Positions 23,801-36,700 of a stretch of DNA of 64,000 nt are shown one piece after another. The translations under genes were made by a program, and so were the position numbers. The notes below the pieces were generated by a model. That model did not search any database. It worked only from the letters and a program-made list of their open reading frames with translations, and was not told the DNA's origin. The stretch lies in assembly GCA_947000775.1 (NCBI GenBank), contig CAMQGK010000144.1:7549001-7613000 (forward strand), in the 5' to 3' direction. This DNA is from Pterois miles (taxonomy: Eukaryota > Chordata > Actinopteri > Perciformes > Scorpaenidae). Each line of letters starts with the position of its first letter. Within the stretch, counting starts at the first letter, position 1.

Positions 23801-26800
23801 AATGTTGAAAACACAACAAATAACTGGGTTTGTTTCTGCTGCCTTTTGTTTTGCTAATAACTCACATTGATGCATTACATCTAGAATAAACACAGGGTCT
23901 TAATTTATTAGACTACTTATGATTAAGTAAGTGAAATATTTCAGCATAATTTACTGTGATCAGTGCGGAGATTGCATTCCTTACAATTACGTTGAGATTA
24001 CTATGACGTTATGTTTGGATTATCTTAATACGGCTCATGTTTTTTGTGAATTTCAATAGAAGATGGAGAGTCAGCCTGAAAATCTTCAGCTGTGTATGTT
24101 TGCGTGTACTCAAATATGAGTTATTGTGCATTTTATGATGTGGATGTACAAGCGGTACCAGACAGCACATGCCCCCTGTTGTTAAAATATTAACTCTTTC
24201 TCAACAAGAAAGAGTCTCTTTGCGTGTCATCTACCTACTTCAGTTTCTCCCCTGTCGAGTGTGTGTCACGGGCATAAAAGTCTTCTCATGGAGATCAGCA
24301 TTCGTCTGCCAGGCAGCGTCATGGATGCTTGTTGTGTGCAAAATAGGGGGAGAGTTAGTGTAGGTTTGTCTATGTGTGGGTGTTGTTGGACAAAGTAATT
24401 TTATTTATTTATTTTTTTTCAAATATTGCAAAAGCTTTCAGAAAGTGCTGTCTGAAGCCTGACTCAGAGACATGCTGGAAACAGTTTCAGCAGATGATGA
24501 CCTCTGTGTTGTTCAGTTGCATTTGTTTGGAAGTGTACATGCAGACATACAGAACAACAATAGATGTATCATGTTTCTCCCTTAAAATTTAAAAAAAATA
24601 CATCTCATGAGCTTAGTTTTCACCGCCAGCATTTTTGTCTGGAACTTGAGATTCAAATCAGCTCGCTCACGTACTTACTGTACTGCACCAATCAGTCAAC
24701 CTTCCGATAAAATCTAACACACTGCTTTAAAATGAGCCATGACTCTGCAACTGCATGGCCCATTTCCTGCCTCAGATTAATTTAGAAATTAATTTTGGGT
24801 GCATAGTTTCGCAGAAATTTGATGTTTCCTGGAATAGTTTTTGTGTTTTTTTTAGTTTTAGATTTTTAATTTGTAAATTAGAAGCAAAGACCAATCACAG
24901 GGCAGGAGGTGGTCAGTTTGTCCAATCAGGTCAGGTGTACAAAGGGTTTAGGTTGGTGACTAAATGAAGGCAGATACTGGCTAATTGTAGAGTAGTCGGC
25001 TTACTAGAAATGATGTCTGTCGTAAAGGAACAGTGTGTAGCATTCAGGGGGAACTATTTGGAGAAATAGAATATAATACTATTAAGTGTGTTTTCTTCAC
25101 CTGGAAATAAGAATAGTTTTGTTTTTGTTTCCTCAGATTGAGTCATTTATATCTACATAGGGAGCAGGTCCTCTCTTCACGGAGCCGGCCGCTGTGTTTT
25201 TACAATAGCCTGGCAACAAACCAAAGTGGCTCTGGAGAGGGCTATTCACATTTTTACGTTTTCGCGTATGTCAACATAGTTCTCCTACATGCTTGACACA
25301 CAGTTTCAGTTGATTGCAGTCTGCAATCTCACTGCTAGATGCCGCCAAATCCCACACACTGCACCTTTAATATAAAGCTATTAACAGGTTATGTTAAGAG
25401 TGTTTTTTTTTTTTTTTTTTACATCCCTCAATCTATGTAGACACCTCTGCCCCCTCTTTTTTTTATAACATGCAATGATAATTTAGACCACAGTTTGCTT
25501 CCAACTTTGTGGCAACAAAGGAGGCCATTTCCCGTCTCAGCGTGACAGTGCCCCCAAGCACGAAAACGTTGTCCTGCATAGAGCCCTGACCATAACCGCA
25601 CCAAACTCTGTTTTTAAAAATTTGAACGTTGACCGATCTCCAACATAACTGTGCCCGACTTGCGTCCAACATAACTGATGCTCTTGTGGCTGAATAGGAG
25701 AAAATCTCAGTAGTCTGATTCCAAAATCTTGTGGAAAGCTGATATAAAAGCAGATTAATGTTTTGGAATGAGATGTTTAACACCAGATCAGTAACTATAA
25801 ATATATCAAATACGATGTTTGCATCTGTCCATCTAGCCTGCTGCAGGGGATGAACGTCTAAGTGAAACATATTCTTTGAATTGTAGAGATGCTTTTGAAA
25901 GAGCTCTTTGTGACATGTAACATCCTGACATTAATATAAACTCATACTAATGATACAGCACTTAAATTCTGAGATACAAATATGTTTTTAATTATTTAGT
26001 CATATCTGTTAGTGAACAATTTAAGATAAAAATAAAATGTGTGGAGAAAATCAGTTTTCATCACAGGGTTACACACTTTTATGTAGCTCTGGTCAGAGGA
26101 GTCTTCAGTACACATTGTGAACAACATAACTGTCACATTGTGTATCTGCTGCTTGATAAAAAACTACTGGTTTGTTTTAGTTTGTTTTTATTCTTTCATA
26201 AATAATCAATAAATAACACACATTGCTAAAACATTTACACAACAAAAAACAACAAATTTAATCCAACATGGGACATGGAGATGCAGAGACAAAAATTAAA
26301 TAAAACAAACTATAATTTGCATATTACACAAACGAGGTGTCATGTCGACTGATGCAAACGCAGGATAAAACACTAAGAGTTAATATCGTTTATCTTTATA
26401 GTGGTCATGACCTGGCACCGATCATGATGACAAAACAAAGACTGCTGTGCCTCTGATACATTACAGACTTACAGAGAAAGTTGGGACATAATCAGAGCAG
26501 GTATTATTCATTATGCAAATAAGTACTGTACTTAACCTGGACCCTATCTGTCCACGTTTTTGTGTCAAAGTGGCTAATGGGGACAACAATTTCTGAAATT
26601 GGTCCAGTATTGAGGAATAACGCTGTAACTGGCAGCCATGAAATGAGTTATGAGGGCCAGTGAGCAGCAACAATATTACATTAGGTTCACTAAAACTGTT
26701 TTTGCCACTGACAGGTTCAGATTGTTATAATAAGTGTCTGACAACATTATGGAGAGGACTCAGAGAGATAAAACCTCTTTCTTACCTTTTGCTTCATCCT

Positions 26801-27707
26801 GTCTGTTTGTTATTGTGTCCAAGTCCTCTGGCTCAAATAAATACCGGCGGCCATTGAATTCAGAGACTTCATACATACTGTTGAAATCATCTAAATATTC
26901 AACCATGAAACTGGAAATATTTTTTTAGATAACACTAACAACACAACAAAGACTGCCCAGCTGGCATTCTCGTCTCCACCATGGATGTATCCCACTATTC
27001 CCCCAACACGTCACCTCGCCAGGTTTCACAACGAGAATTCTCCCCAAGCGAGACTCTTCCCATAATGTCAGACAACAACCACTGTTAGTGGACTAAATGA
27101 CCATGACAGGTTGCCCCAATAGCACCATGTTGCAGCTGCCTCAATACCGGATCAATTTCAGACATTTTTGCTCCTATTAGTCACTCAGACACACAAACAT
27201 GAGAAAAATACCAAAGTTACCCTTAATGAAACGGTTATATTGTTATATTCAACTGTTATATAAACTGTTGTATATTCTTTTTTATCCATAATGTAAAATT
27301 GCTGTAGTATATAGGGCTGTCACAATAACCACAATATTGAGTCAAGTCAACTTTCACAACCATTACGGTACGGCCGCATTTTTACCCTGTGCTACAAGCA
27401 GCAGCGTGACGAGATGCTGAGCGTCTGTTCTGCGCTGAGTGCAGCGCGTGTGGTGTTTTTTTTCTGGTCACCAAGAATTGAAAAATGTGTAACTTTAGTT
27501 AAAACTCCACAAAGACCAACTGTCATATCTTCCATGTAGCTGCAATTGCTGGACAACAACAACAATAAAGGAGAAATTAATACACATCGACCAGCGGGTC
27601 TGTACTCTCTCCTTAATCCAGACCAAGTAATCTAACTTGTGTCGACATTTTGATTTTCTGTATCATAGCAACCAGATGCAACAACAATGCACCTCATTAT
27701 ACTTCTG

Positions 27708-27746
<39 letters not shown>

Positions 27747-30700
27747 TACAGAAATCTGGATAAATAAAGTAGGGATGCACCTATCCAACTCTTTCAGTCC
27801 AGATCCGGATACAGATATCAGGACTTTGGGTCTCAGCCTACATGGAGTACCGATCCGTTACTGGTCTTTAATCAATAGGCTGTATGCCTCACTGTGTGGA
27901 AGTGACTGGGATCATTTAGTTATGAGTAAGGAAACATCAGGCTTGACTGAAACATTCCTTTCTTAACTTTGCAAAACAAAATGTACCATTTCTGTATATT
28001 GTTTATATTGTGTATACTCTAGATATTTATCTTTAGTGTTGTGTGTATTTACTGTGTATTTATAGGTTTATCTATTTAGCCTAGATATAAATTTACTGAA
28101 CTGTATTAAAATAATAAATCAGAATTCAGCAAGTTGATAAAAAATCTTCAAAATAAACAGGAAGTCAAATTCCAGTATGTAATGTATATAGCATATAAAT
28201 ATAGAACTGAACTGAATAGATTGGCCCATTGTCACTGATACCTGATCCAGCTATTTGAGTCAATATCGGCCTGATATCCAATCCGGTATCGGTGCATCCC
28301 TAAAACAAAGTGCAAAAAATCCCAATAATACCGCATACCACGCTGTTGAGCTAATCATAATCACCACAGGGGAAATTCCTTCACCACAACAGCCCTAGTA
28401 ATACACCAGAAATACAAAAGCTCTACATCTGGTGACTACAGTATATCCAACCTCCAGTTCTTAATAATATTGCTTACTGAGTAAAAAAACATCTGTACAC
28501 TGTTTTGTTTTGCGTCTTGAGCCCTCTAAAGCACAATGTGGTGGGCTTTGTCTGTCAGTGGCCCGTTTGGGTCTGTTTGCACAATGAAAGCGTGATACTT
28601 GAACAAGTTCTGTAAATGTAAGCACACAGAGCAGCTTCTGTACACAAAGGCCCCGTCGCCTGGTCTCTCTTAAAGCTCAGCCCAGCAGCCCAGCAGCCCA
28701 GCAGCAGGCCCCCGCTATGGCCACTTATGGTGGTGTGAGTATAAACAAACACCTGGGCCTCTCCCCAGTCACCAGAACCTCACAATTAACACACACACTT
28801 AGACACACTGTCACAGCTGCTTCTTCTGGCAGGGGTTATACAGACACAATTGGAGAGTACAGAGAGTCTCTGGGTTTGGTTTACTGCAGCTGAGAGGGCT
28901 CTCTTCGGACTAACACTTCATTTACATTTCGTTTCAGGCATCTGGCTCTTTTCCAGATGCTTAAAATGAAAAGAGAGGCTAAACTTAAACAGGGCCCATA
29001 CTGACGTCTACATGCTGTTGTTGGGGAGAAACCTGTGATGGTCTCTTAGTAATCGGCAACCTGCCAAAACATCATCTCTCAAGTGGGCTTTAACACAACA
29101 ATCAGAAGTTTTGGGGAGAAGGAGGGAGTGTTTTTGTAATTTATGCACTGTAACGTGTATTTGTTATTCCATTTGAGAGCTGGCCAAGACACAGTAACAT
29201 ATGAATTTATTCACAGATCAAACAAAACACCAATAATCATTCCTGATATGTAATGAGTCCCATCAGAAAAGTGAGAGGCAGAAATGGTTGGGGAAGAGGG
29301 AGAAAATGAACACATGGCTTCAATTGCCTTCTCGCTGCTCCATCATCAAATCTGTACAATCTTAATTAGGACATTAAGCTTCCTTTTTTTTCTCCCCCTT
29401 TTTCCATCATGTCAGCTTTCAGTGACGTACATTGTTAAGAAGGAATAACACCAACTTCAAAGCTACAATATCAGCTTTTTTTATCACACAAACTCGGTCA
29501 AAAAGGGAGCGACTGAATACCTTCCATTTCCCTCAGCCCCGGCCACTATGCCGTTATCTTCCTCACGTCATCTGGCTGGAGAGTAGGTAGATTACTGGAA
29601 GCAGAAATAATGGCTGCTGTGTTTATCGTGGCTTGGACACTGTCCGTTTGGGCTCAGAACCAATGGTAGTTCGTCAACCTGCTGCGAGTGGTCGAGTGTA
29701 AAATCGGGGAGTAAACTGCAGCGGAAAGGCCAGCCGGAGCTTATTGCATGGCTCCAAACTATTAAGATAAGCAACATGGAAGGAGGAGGCCGTTCTCAGA
29801 AAAAGCAGACAATTTCTTCAGTATTTCCTATTGCAGGATAATTAACTTGATGAAGGTTTATTCTGGAGAATGCCAAGGTGCTATTGTATGAGAACAGAAG
29901 TCATTTTCTACTTCGGAGAAACATTCCCAATTGACTTTGACAGCTGACCTTGGCTGTATTGATATTTGTTAAAATGATGTGCAAGGCAAGAAACCCATTG
30001 TGACCTTTGACCTTTGCATTAGTCTTGTGTGTCCTATGTAGTATATTTATGTACAACTAATTTCACAACAGCAAAAGCATGTTATGAAAAAAGCCTAATT
30101 TGTTTTAATCATCATAATGAGGAAATGTTTATTTTACTTAAAGGAACAGTGTGTAACATTTTGGGGATCTATTAACAGGAAAAACAATATAATATTCCTA
30201 ATCATGTATTCATTAGTGTTTAATCACCTGAAACTAAGAATCGTGTTTTTGTTAGCTCTGAATGAGCCATTCATATCTGCAAAGGGAGCAGGTCCTCTTC
30301 ATGGATGTTTCTGCAGTGGCCCAGAATGGACAAATGAAAGACTTTTGTGTTTTTATGTTACCCGATGGCCACAGTAACGTGAGCCGCAGAGTGCCAAACC
30401 GTGATACCGCCAGGCATTGGCTGACTTCCGGTGCTCTTAAAGTAGTGTTATTATGGTAAGGATGACCTCTGAGCGAGGGGAACAGCGTTACCACGGATTT
30501 GCGCTCAGCAGCTCACGTTACTGTAGTCTTGGAAAGGGAGGAGTGAGCAGAGGGAAACCGACACACTGTACCTCACAAAAGGATTACATAGAACCTAACC
30601 AGAGCTGAAAAGATCAATAAATCACATATTATGTATTATTTATATAAATATTTCCAGTAATTTTTAAGGCAAACAAGCCAAAAATAAACTTTTTTTATGT

Positions 30701-33700
30701 TTATTAATTGTGACTATTGCTTTTTAGTCCTCTGTGAAAGTAAATATATGCCTTTTGGCTCTGCTGGTCACACAGATGCAATTTGAAAACGTCAACTTCA
30801 CTATTTTTTTTTATAGGCCGAACGTTTAATTGACTAATTGTGAAAATTATTAGCAGATTAATTGACAATAAAATAGTTAGGGCTGTCAAAATAATGTGAT
30901 AATAACGTGTTAACACAAATTTTTTTAATGCCAATTTCTTACGAGTCTCTCCTTTACAGACATGCCCACTTTATGATAGTCCCAGTCAGTCTGGATCAAG
31001 TCATAGTCAAGTCAGCACTCTGACACACTGACAGCTGTTGTTGCCTGTTGGGCTGCAGTTTGCCATGTTATGATTTGAGCATATTTTCTGGACACTCTTT
31101 GTCATTGTTTTGTTTTGTTAATTGATTTCCAGTAATTAAGATCTACATACATTTGCTTAAAGCAGCATATTTGTCTACTCAGCATATTTGTCTACAAATC
31201 TCCCTTTAAGGTACATTTTGAATGGATAGAAATTGTGTGCTTAATTTGCAGTAAATCATTGACAATTATGTGATTAATCATGATTAAATATATTAATTGT
31301 TTGCCATTATTGAGAGATGTTTATAATTTCTTGTCCTACGTAATTACATACAGAATATTAGATACACTACCACTAACTATGATGACAATGCAAGAGCATG
31401 TAGTTGAATTAACACCGCAATGGCTAAAATTTATCATTAAAGTAAACTTTTATGGCAGAACAGTTATATTAGATTGCATTAAATCTCCCTTTAAGATACA
31501 TTTTGAACAGAGAAAAAATGTGCTTATGGACAATTAAATCTTTTAATTGATTGACAGCCCTATTCGTCGATCAACAGCAAAGTCATCCACAAATATTTCT
31601 ATATTCTACTTTTTTTTTTTAAAGCAAAAATGCCAAAAATCTAAATACTGGCTGTTTTTAGTCTTCTATTAAAGTAATTATAATGTTTTTGGCTCTGTTG
31701 GTTTATTTGTATTGATTTCTTTATTGAGGATTTTGCATGACATGACATTTCCAATCTATTCACACTTCCCTGTTTAAATATCCATCCACAAAGAAAAATA
31801 AACTGATCATATATATCACAAGAAGAACACACCTATAATGCAGTGTCTCCCGATTCCTGGTCTCTGACGGGAAGCTCTCTCTATTGCGGAGCGGATTAAG
31901 CTACAAAGATGCAATCTGAAAAAATTGTTTTTCCTGTTTTCTGACCTTTTACAGACCAAACTATTAACCAAGAAAATAATTAACAGATCAACCGATAATA
32001 AGATACATAATACTAATAATAGTTAATAGCCCTAAACCTATCTGTAAAATGTTGATTGACAGCATATTTATTTTTTTAAATAGGGTAACCACATGTAGCA
32101 ACAACAGCATAATTAATGTTTTGATGGTTGTGTTTAAGCACTATGGTTTTGGTTAAAGAATAAAAATCTCCACAGTGGCGTGAAGCTCGAGAAATTACAT
32201 GTTTTTTTTCAATATCTAACTGAGACCATGCTCTGTTCCTAAATTTCCAAAATGTTTTTGTTGTCTAAATCTGTTCAGACCGCGGGAACAAACATATTTG
32301 CAGGCAGTAATTTAGTCCTTCTCAAAAGTATGAGGCAAAAAACATTATTATAAACACCATTTCTTTGAGTGAGTGTTGAAACAAAAACATACAGGAAAGT
32401 GTATTTTCTCTTCATGCTGTAGGTACATCTCACTGGGACAGTTAAATTACTATAACTACAGTGCTAACTACTGTAACTACGCTTAAGAGGCTTTTTGTGA
32501 TAAAAGCGGAGTCACTTGATACATGACTGACAGATGAAAACCTTATTTACATTCAGTGCTGAAGGCTCGGTGTCCGTAGCCGAGGCCATTCTGCTAATGC
32601 AGCAGAATAGGACGAGTGTCTGCCAGTTCTTCAACTTTCATTAAAAGTAAACCTTTTAAGCCAAGCGCTGCTGCCTGCCCAGACCCCCCTGAAAATAATG
32701 TACCAACTGTTCACCCGCCAAACTATCAAACTATTTTATATTCCACACCTGCTAGGCATTACACACCGTGGTCCAACCTGGCCACGCAAACACAACAGGA
32801 CTGCCTTTGTTGGGGCCTCGGGGCCATTAGGCGGGGCGGGTGCAGCTCAGAAGTGTTCAAGAAACAATTTATCAGAAGGAGATAGACACACTACGGGGCT
32901 TTGTGCTCCCTGTGACACCGTGCTCTAACGGCAGGCATTTCCTGCCCCGAGAAGGCAGGTTTTACAACATTTAGGGAGAGGTATTTTAATTGGAACCACC
33001 TCCAACCTGACAGCGGCCTCAATGGAGAAACATGGAAAAGCTGTTGAGAGCAGCTCAGGGAGGCTGACACTGATTTGTCATAAAGCTCAAAGAGGGTGGG
33101 CTCAGTTTTCTAGTGCGTCATTTCTAACAGCGCCAGTACCAGCAACTGTTTCCAGTTTGTTCTGTTGTTTATTCTTGTTGTATTGTGTTAATGTGTGCAT
33201 CCATTAAGTCCATTAATGAGTATTTTTCTCGAAGCATCTGCGCAGCGTCTGTTTCATGTGGGGACAGCACAGTAGGAATCCCATTAAGATTTTTTTTGTT
33301 TCTTGACAACTTCTGCCGACTGGTTCGACATCAAAGACAGATGTAGGGAATGGCATTATTCCCGTTTCTCTGGCACAGCTACAGGCAGCGAAGGCTTGAA
33401 AGTTCTGCTTTCTGCAAACACACATGAACGTTTTGATTCTGCATTTGTTCCCCGGTGTTTTATATTTTAGCATTTTCTGTTGATTTTGGTTTTTAACCAT
33501 CTGTTCTGCCAAATAAAACCAACTATGTAGAAATCTAATAAACACCAATTTTCTCACGAGTATTTAAAATTGGCAGATGCTATTAGCACCCAGGTGTCAG
33601 TAGCCAACAGTATTATTTGCACCCAGGGAGGAATACCTAATGAGGCCGTTTACACCTGGGTGTATATACGTAGCATGGCAGACACAAACGTGTCTGTAGC

Positions 33701-36700
33701 CAACAATGTCCCAGACCTGGGCACACATTAGATACTGTATGTATGTACAGTATGTACTGTATGTATATTTTCCTAAACCTAACCAAACTGTGAATGAAAA
33801 CTGAGAATAAAAGTAAAAGATAAAATAAGAGTGCAACCCATTAACCCACTACAACCTACTCACTGCACATACTTTGATGCTCCTTATATTACTACTACTA
33901 TTACTACTACTACTACTACTACTATTCATCAAATCATTTGGGGGCTTTCTAGCAGAAAGCTGTTTGACTAAATAGCTGAATAGCTGCTGTAAGACTATTC
34001 TCACCTGGATGCAAATTAGACACTGATTAAAATTTCATCTTATCCTGCTGAAACTACAACAGATTGTAGCATTTGATGTTTAAATACACATTTGTATGTA
34101 AATAACTGAGCAGAGGATAAAACTGACCCTGATAATGTGTCTTTTTTTTTTACATTTAACAATCTTTCAGTATGTAGTGTCATGGAGGTTTAACGTGTTC
34201 TTCCTTAAAAAACACTGAACTGGATTCTGACACGTATATGCAATCGTCAAAGATGCAGCACAGCACCATCTTCAAATACCAAAGCATTACAACATACGTT
34301 ATGGAGTTAAATGAAGCATTTCCCTGTCATGCACTTTATCTCTAACGTGTTAAACTCTCTTGTCTGCAGCTGTGGGAGACCATACATCAGACTGAGCCAT
34401 GGGGAGGGGTCTATAGACAAGGGAGACAGGATACCACGGTCAGGTATGCTCTCAGTCTTCTCTCCTCCTATCATTACCAACACTACCTCTTAGTAAAAGT
34501 GTTGGTATTGTACTAACATATGCCTGTGCCCTTCACAATGTGCTGCTATAGGAGCCTAATCTATACAGTAGACATATTCAAAACAAAAGAATAGAAATGC
34601 ATCTTCCATACTGCAGACCTTCATAAAACCCCAACAAACAAATGACCGTCCCAAGTAATCAGTTCAGTCGTGGTGTTACAGGAAAATGCAAACAGACATT
34701 TCCAATGCGTCTGGAAACTGTTCTCTACTTTTTAAAAGCTGCAGAGTTTAATAGATTAGTTACCAACTATTAAATTAATTGCAGACTATTTTGATAATCG
34801 ATCAATTGGTTTGAGTCATTTTATAAGAAAAAAGTAATTCTCTGATTCCATTTTTTTGTGACAATACAACCTCAGACTACTGTATATATGTACATTTCTT
34901 AAACTGTTGTAGTGTTCACACAATTCTCATTTATTTGTAGTTATATATTTTTTATATTTTACATCTGCAATGTCTACATTTTCTATTTTTATCTTACGTT
35001 AATGTCACGTATCTTCATATGTTGTATATGTTTTTAAGGGCAAAATCACAATTTTATGTTTGTATTTTTAAGTTAAACTTGACATTTTTATATGTATATT
35101 TGATTGCAATGTTTACAGCTTTCTTTAATGTAGTAGATCTTCTCCTATCATACGTACATGTTTTTATTTAACATTTGCTTTGGCAGTGTAAACCTATGAT
35201 TCCCATGCAAATTCAACTGAATTTAACTGAACTGTATAAAGCACTGCTGCCACCAGACACGCTGTAAGACATAATTGGGGTAAGAGGCGTGGCAGCAATC
35301 ACAGAGGTGCACCATGTTAATGAGAATACCCGGTTATAACAAACAAAGTGGGATTAGGGGAAGTGGATATGCCAGAGAAGTAAACTGAACACCCCCCAGA
35401 AAAACCTGACGATATGCATCAGCTTGTCGGTTTCCCTCACTGTAGGCTTCGGTGTGACTTGTCATTGTGTCTTTTACTAGCAGAGGACCAAGTGGTGGTG
35501 TCATCAGACTACGACAGCACCCACGAAGCCAACCACAGTGACAGCAGTGATGTAGCACATACAGAGGAGGACACAGAGGAAGGAAAAAACCCAGCGCAGA
35601 ATGTCATCCTCCACCCACTAATACCTCCTGAGGTACAGTAAGGCCAGGCTGTTAATGAAACACAGCAACAAACTACAATCACTCAGTCATACTGGAGCAT
35701 ACAGTACATTATTAACATGGTATCTGTTTGTCTTACCACTGTTGTCACAGGACAAACCGATTCTGGCCCCGGAGCCGATAGTAATGGAGGGCTTGGAGCC
35801 TCTGATGAGTCAGCTAAATAATTGGAACTTCCCCATCTTCAGTTTGATGGAGAAGACCAACGGGAAATGTGGACGGATCCTTAGTCAGGTGAGCATATCT
35901 GGGATCACCAGTGACTAAGTTCAGTGTCAATAAAACTATTGATTATTTGCATAATAATGGAAAACTGTCAGCAATAAAATGCTTGAAAGTAATAAAAACT
36001 GCTGAGATAGTGTCATGTTTTTTTGCTGTAATAAGTGAATAGAATAACATAATGCAGGGCTGTCAAAGTTAACATGATAATAAAGCTAATATCTTTAACG
36101 CATTAATGCAACTTTTGGTTTGATTTTTAGGTTGTAGAGGGCTCAGTTTTAAATCTAGAGTGAAGATACTGACATATGAAACTAGAAAACTTAATGAAAA
36201 CACTGGTTTCAACAATGTCATACTAGTTAGTCGAGAAATAACCCAAAGTTGTGCTGAATTTTGCGGAGGAAAAACTCTCATGGCCATTTTCAAAGAGGTC
36301 CCTTGACCTTTGACCTCCAGATGTGTGAATGTAAATGGGTTCTCTGGGTCCCCACAAGTCTCCCCTTTACAGACATGCCCACTTTATGATAATCACATGC
36401 AGTTTGGGGCAAGTCATAGTCAAGTCAGCACACTAGCTGCAGTTTGCAATGTTATGATTTAAGCATATTATTGACAATATTTGTCATTGTTGTTAATTGA
36501 TTTCCAGTAATAAATATATACATATATTTGCATAGATTAAGCATATTTGTGCATATTTGTCCACTCCCATGTTGATATGAGTACTGAATACTTGACAAAT
36601 CTCCCTTTATAATACATTTTGAATGAATTAATATTGTGTGATTAATTTGCGATTAATCATGGACAATCATGTGATTAATCACAATTAAATATTTAGATTG

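Larger units (their letters stand above)
27312..28397. mobile_element. Outer hAT-like element, interrupted by another
   Basis: Left end TAGGGCTGTCACAATAACCA at 27312, right end the inverse of CTAGGGCTGTTGTGGTGA near 28397. Sequences such as AATACCGCATACCAC near the right end are typical of this class. The middle carries an AT run and the element at 27770-28302. Confidence 0.6.
22909..34369 (+). other. pde3a: pde3a intron 4, where a linker exon would be expected
   Basis: An 11.5 kb intron. Transposons at 25023-25370, 25483-25790, 27312-28397, 30138-30575 and 30878-31562 are listed separately, with AT and ACT microsatellites. The stretches 28400-30130 and 32000-33850 are free of repeats I can recognise. 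I looked for the human segment between SIKLQEAPSS and SCGRPY (for example its KSRSFT or TQSAPDLSP motifs) and did not find it in either half. Confidence 0.7.

Noticed and set aside
26941..27130. Protein-like stretch (SSPPWMYPTIPPTRH) in intron 4
   Set aside because: It soon meets a stop, lacks acceptor and donor sites and is not like any PDE3 sequence.
28620..28910. Open stretch with CAGCCCAGCAGCCCAGCAGC, considered as the missing pde3a linker exon
   Set aside because: It has no good acceptor before it, and the translation (QPSSPAAQQQAPAM...) shares only serine/proline content with the human linker, no motif.
32616..32885. 90-codon frame in intron 4, considered as linker exon
   Set aside because: Its product does not resemble the PDE3A linker, and no matching phase 2-2 splice sites frame it.
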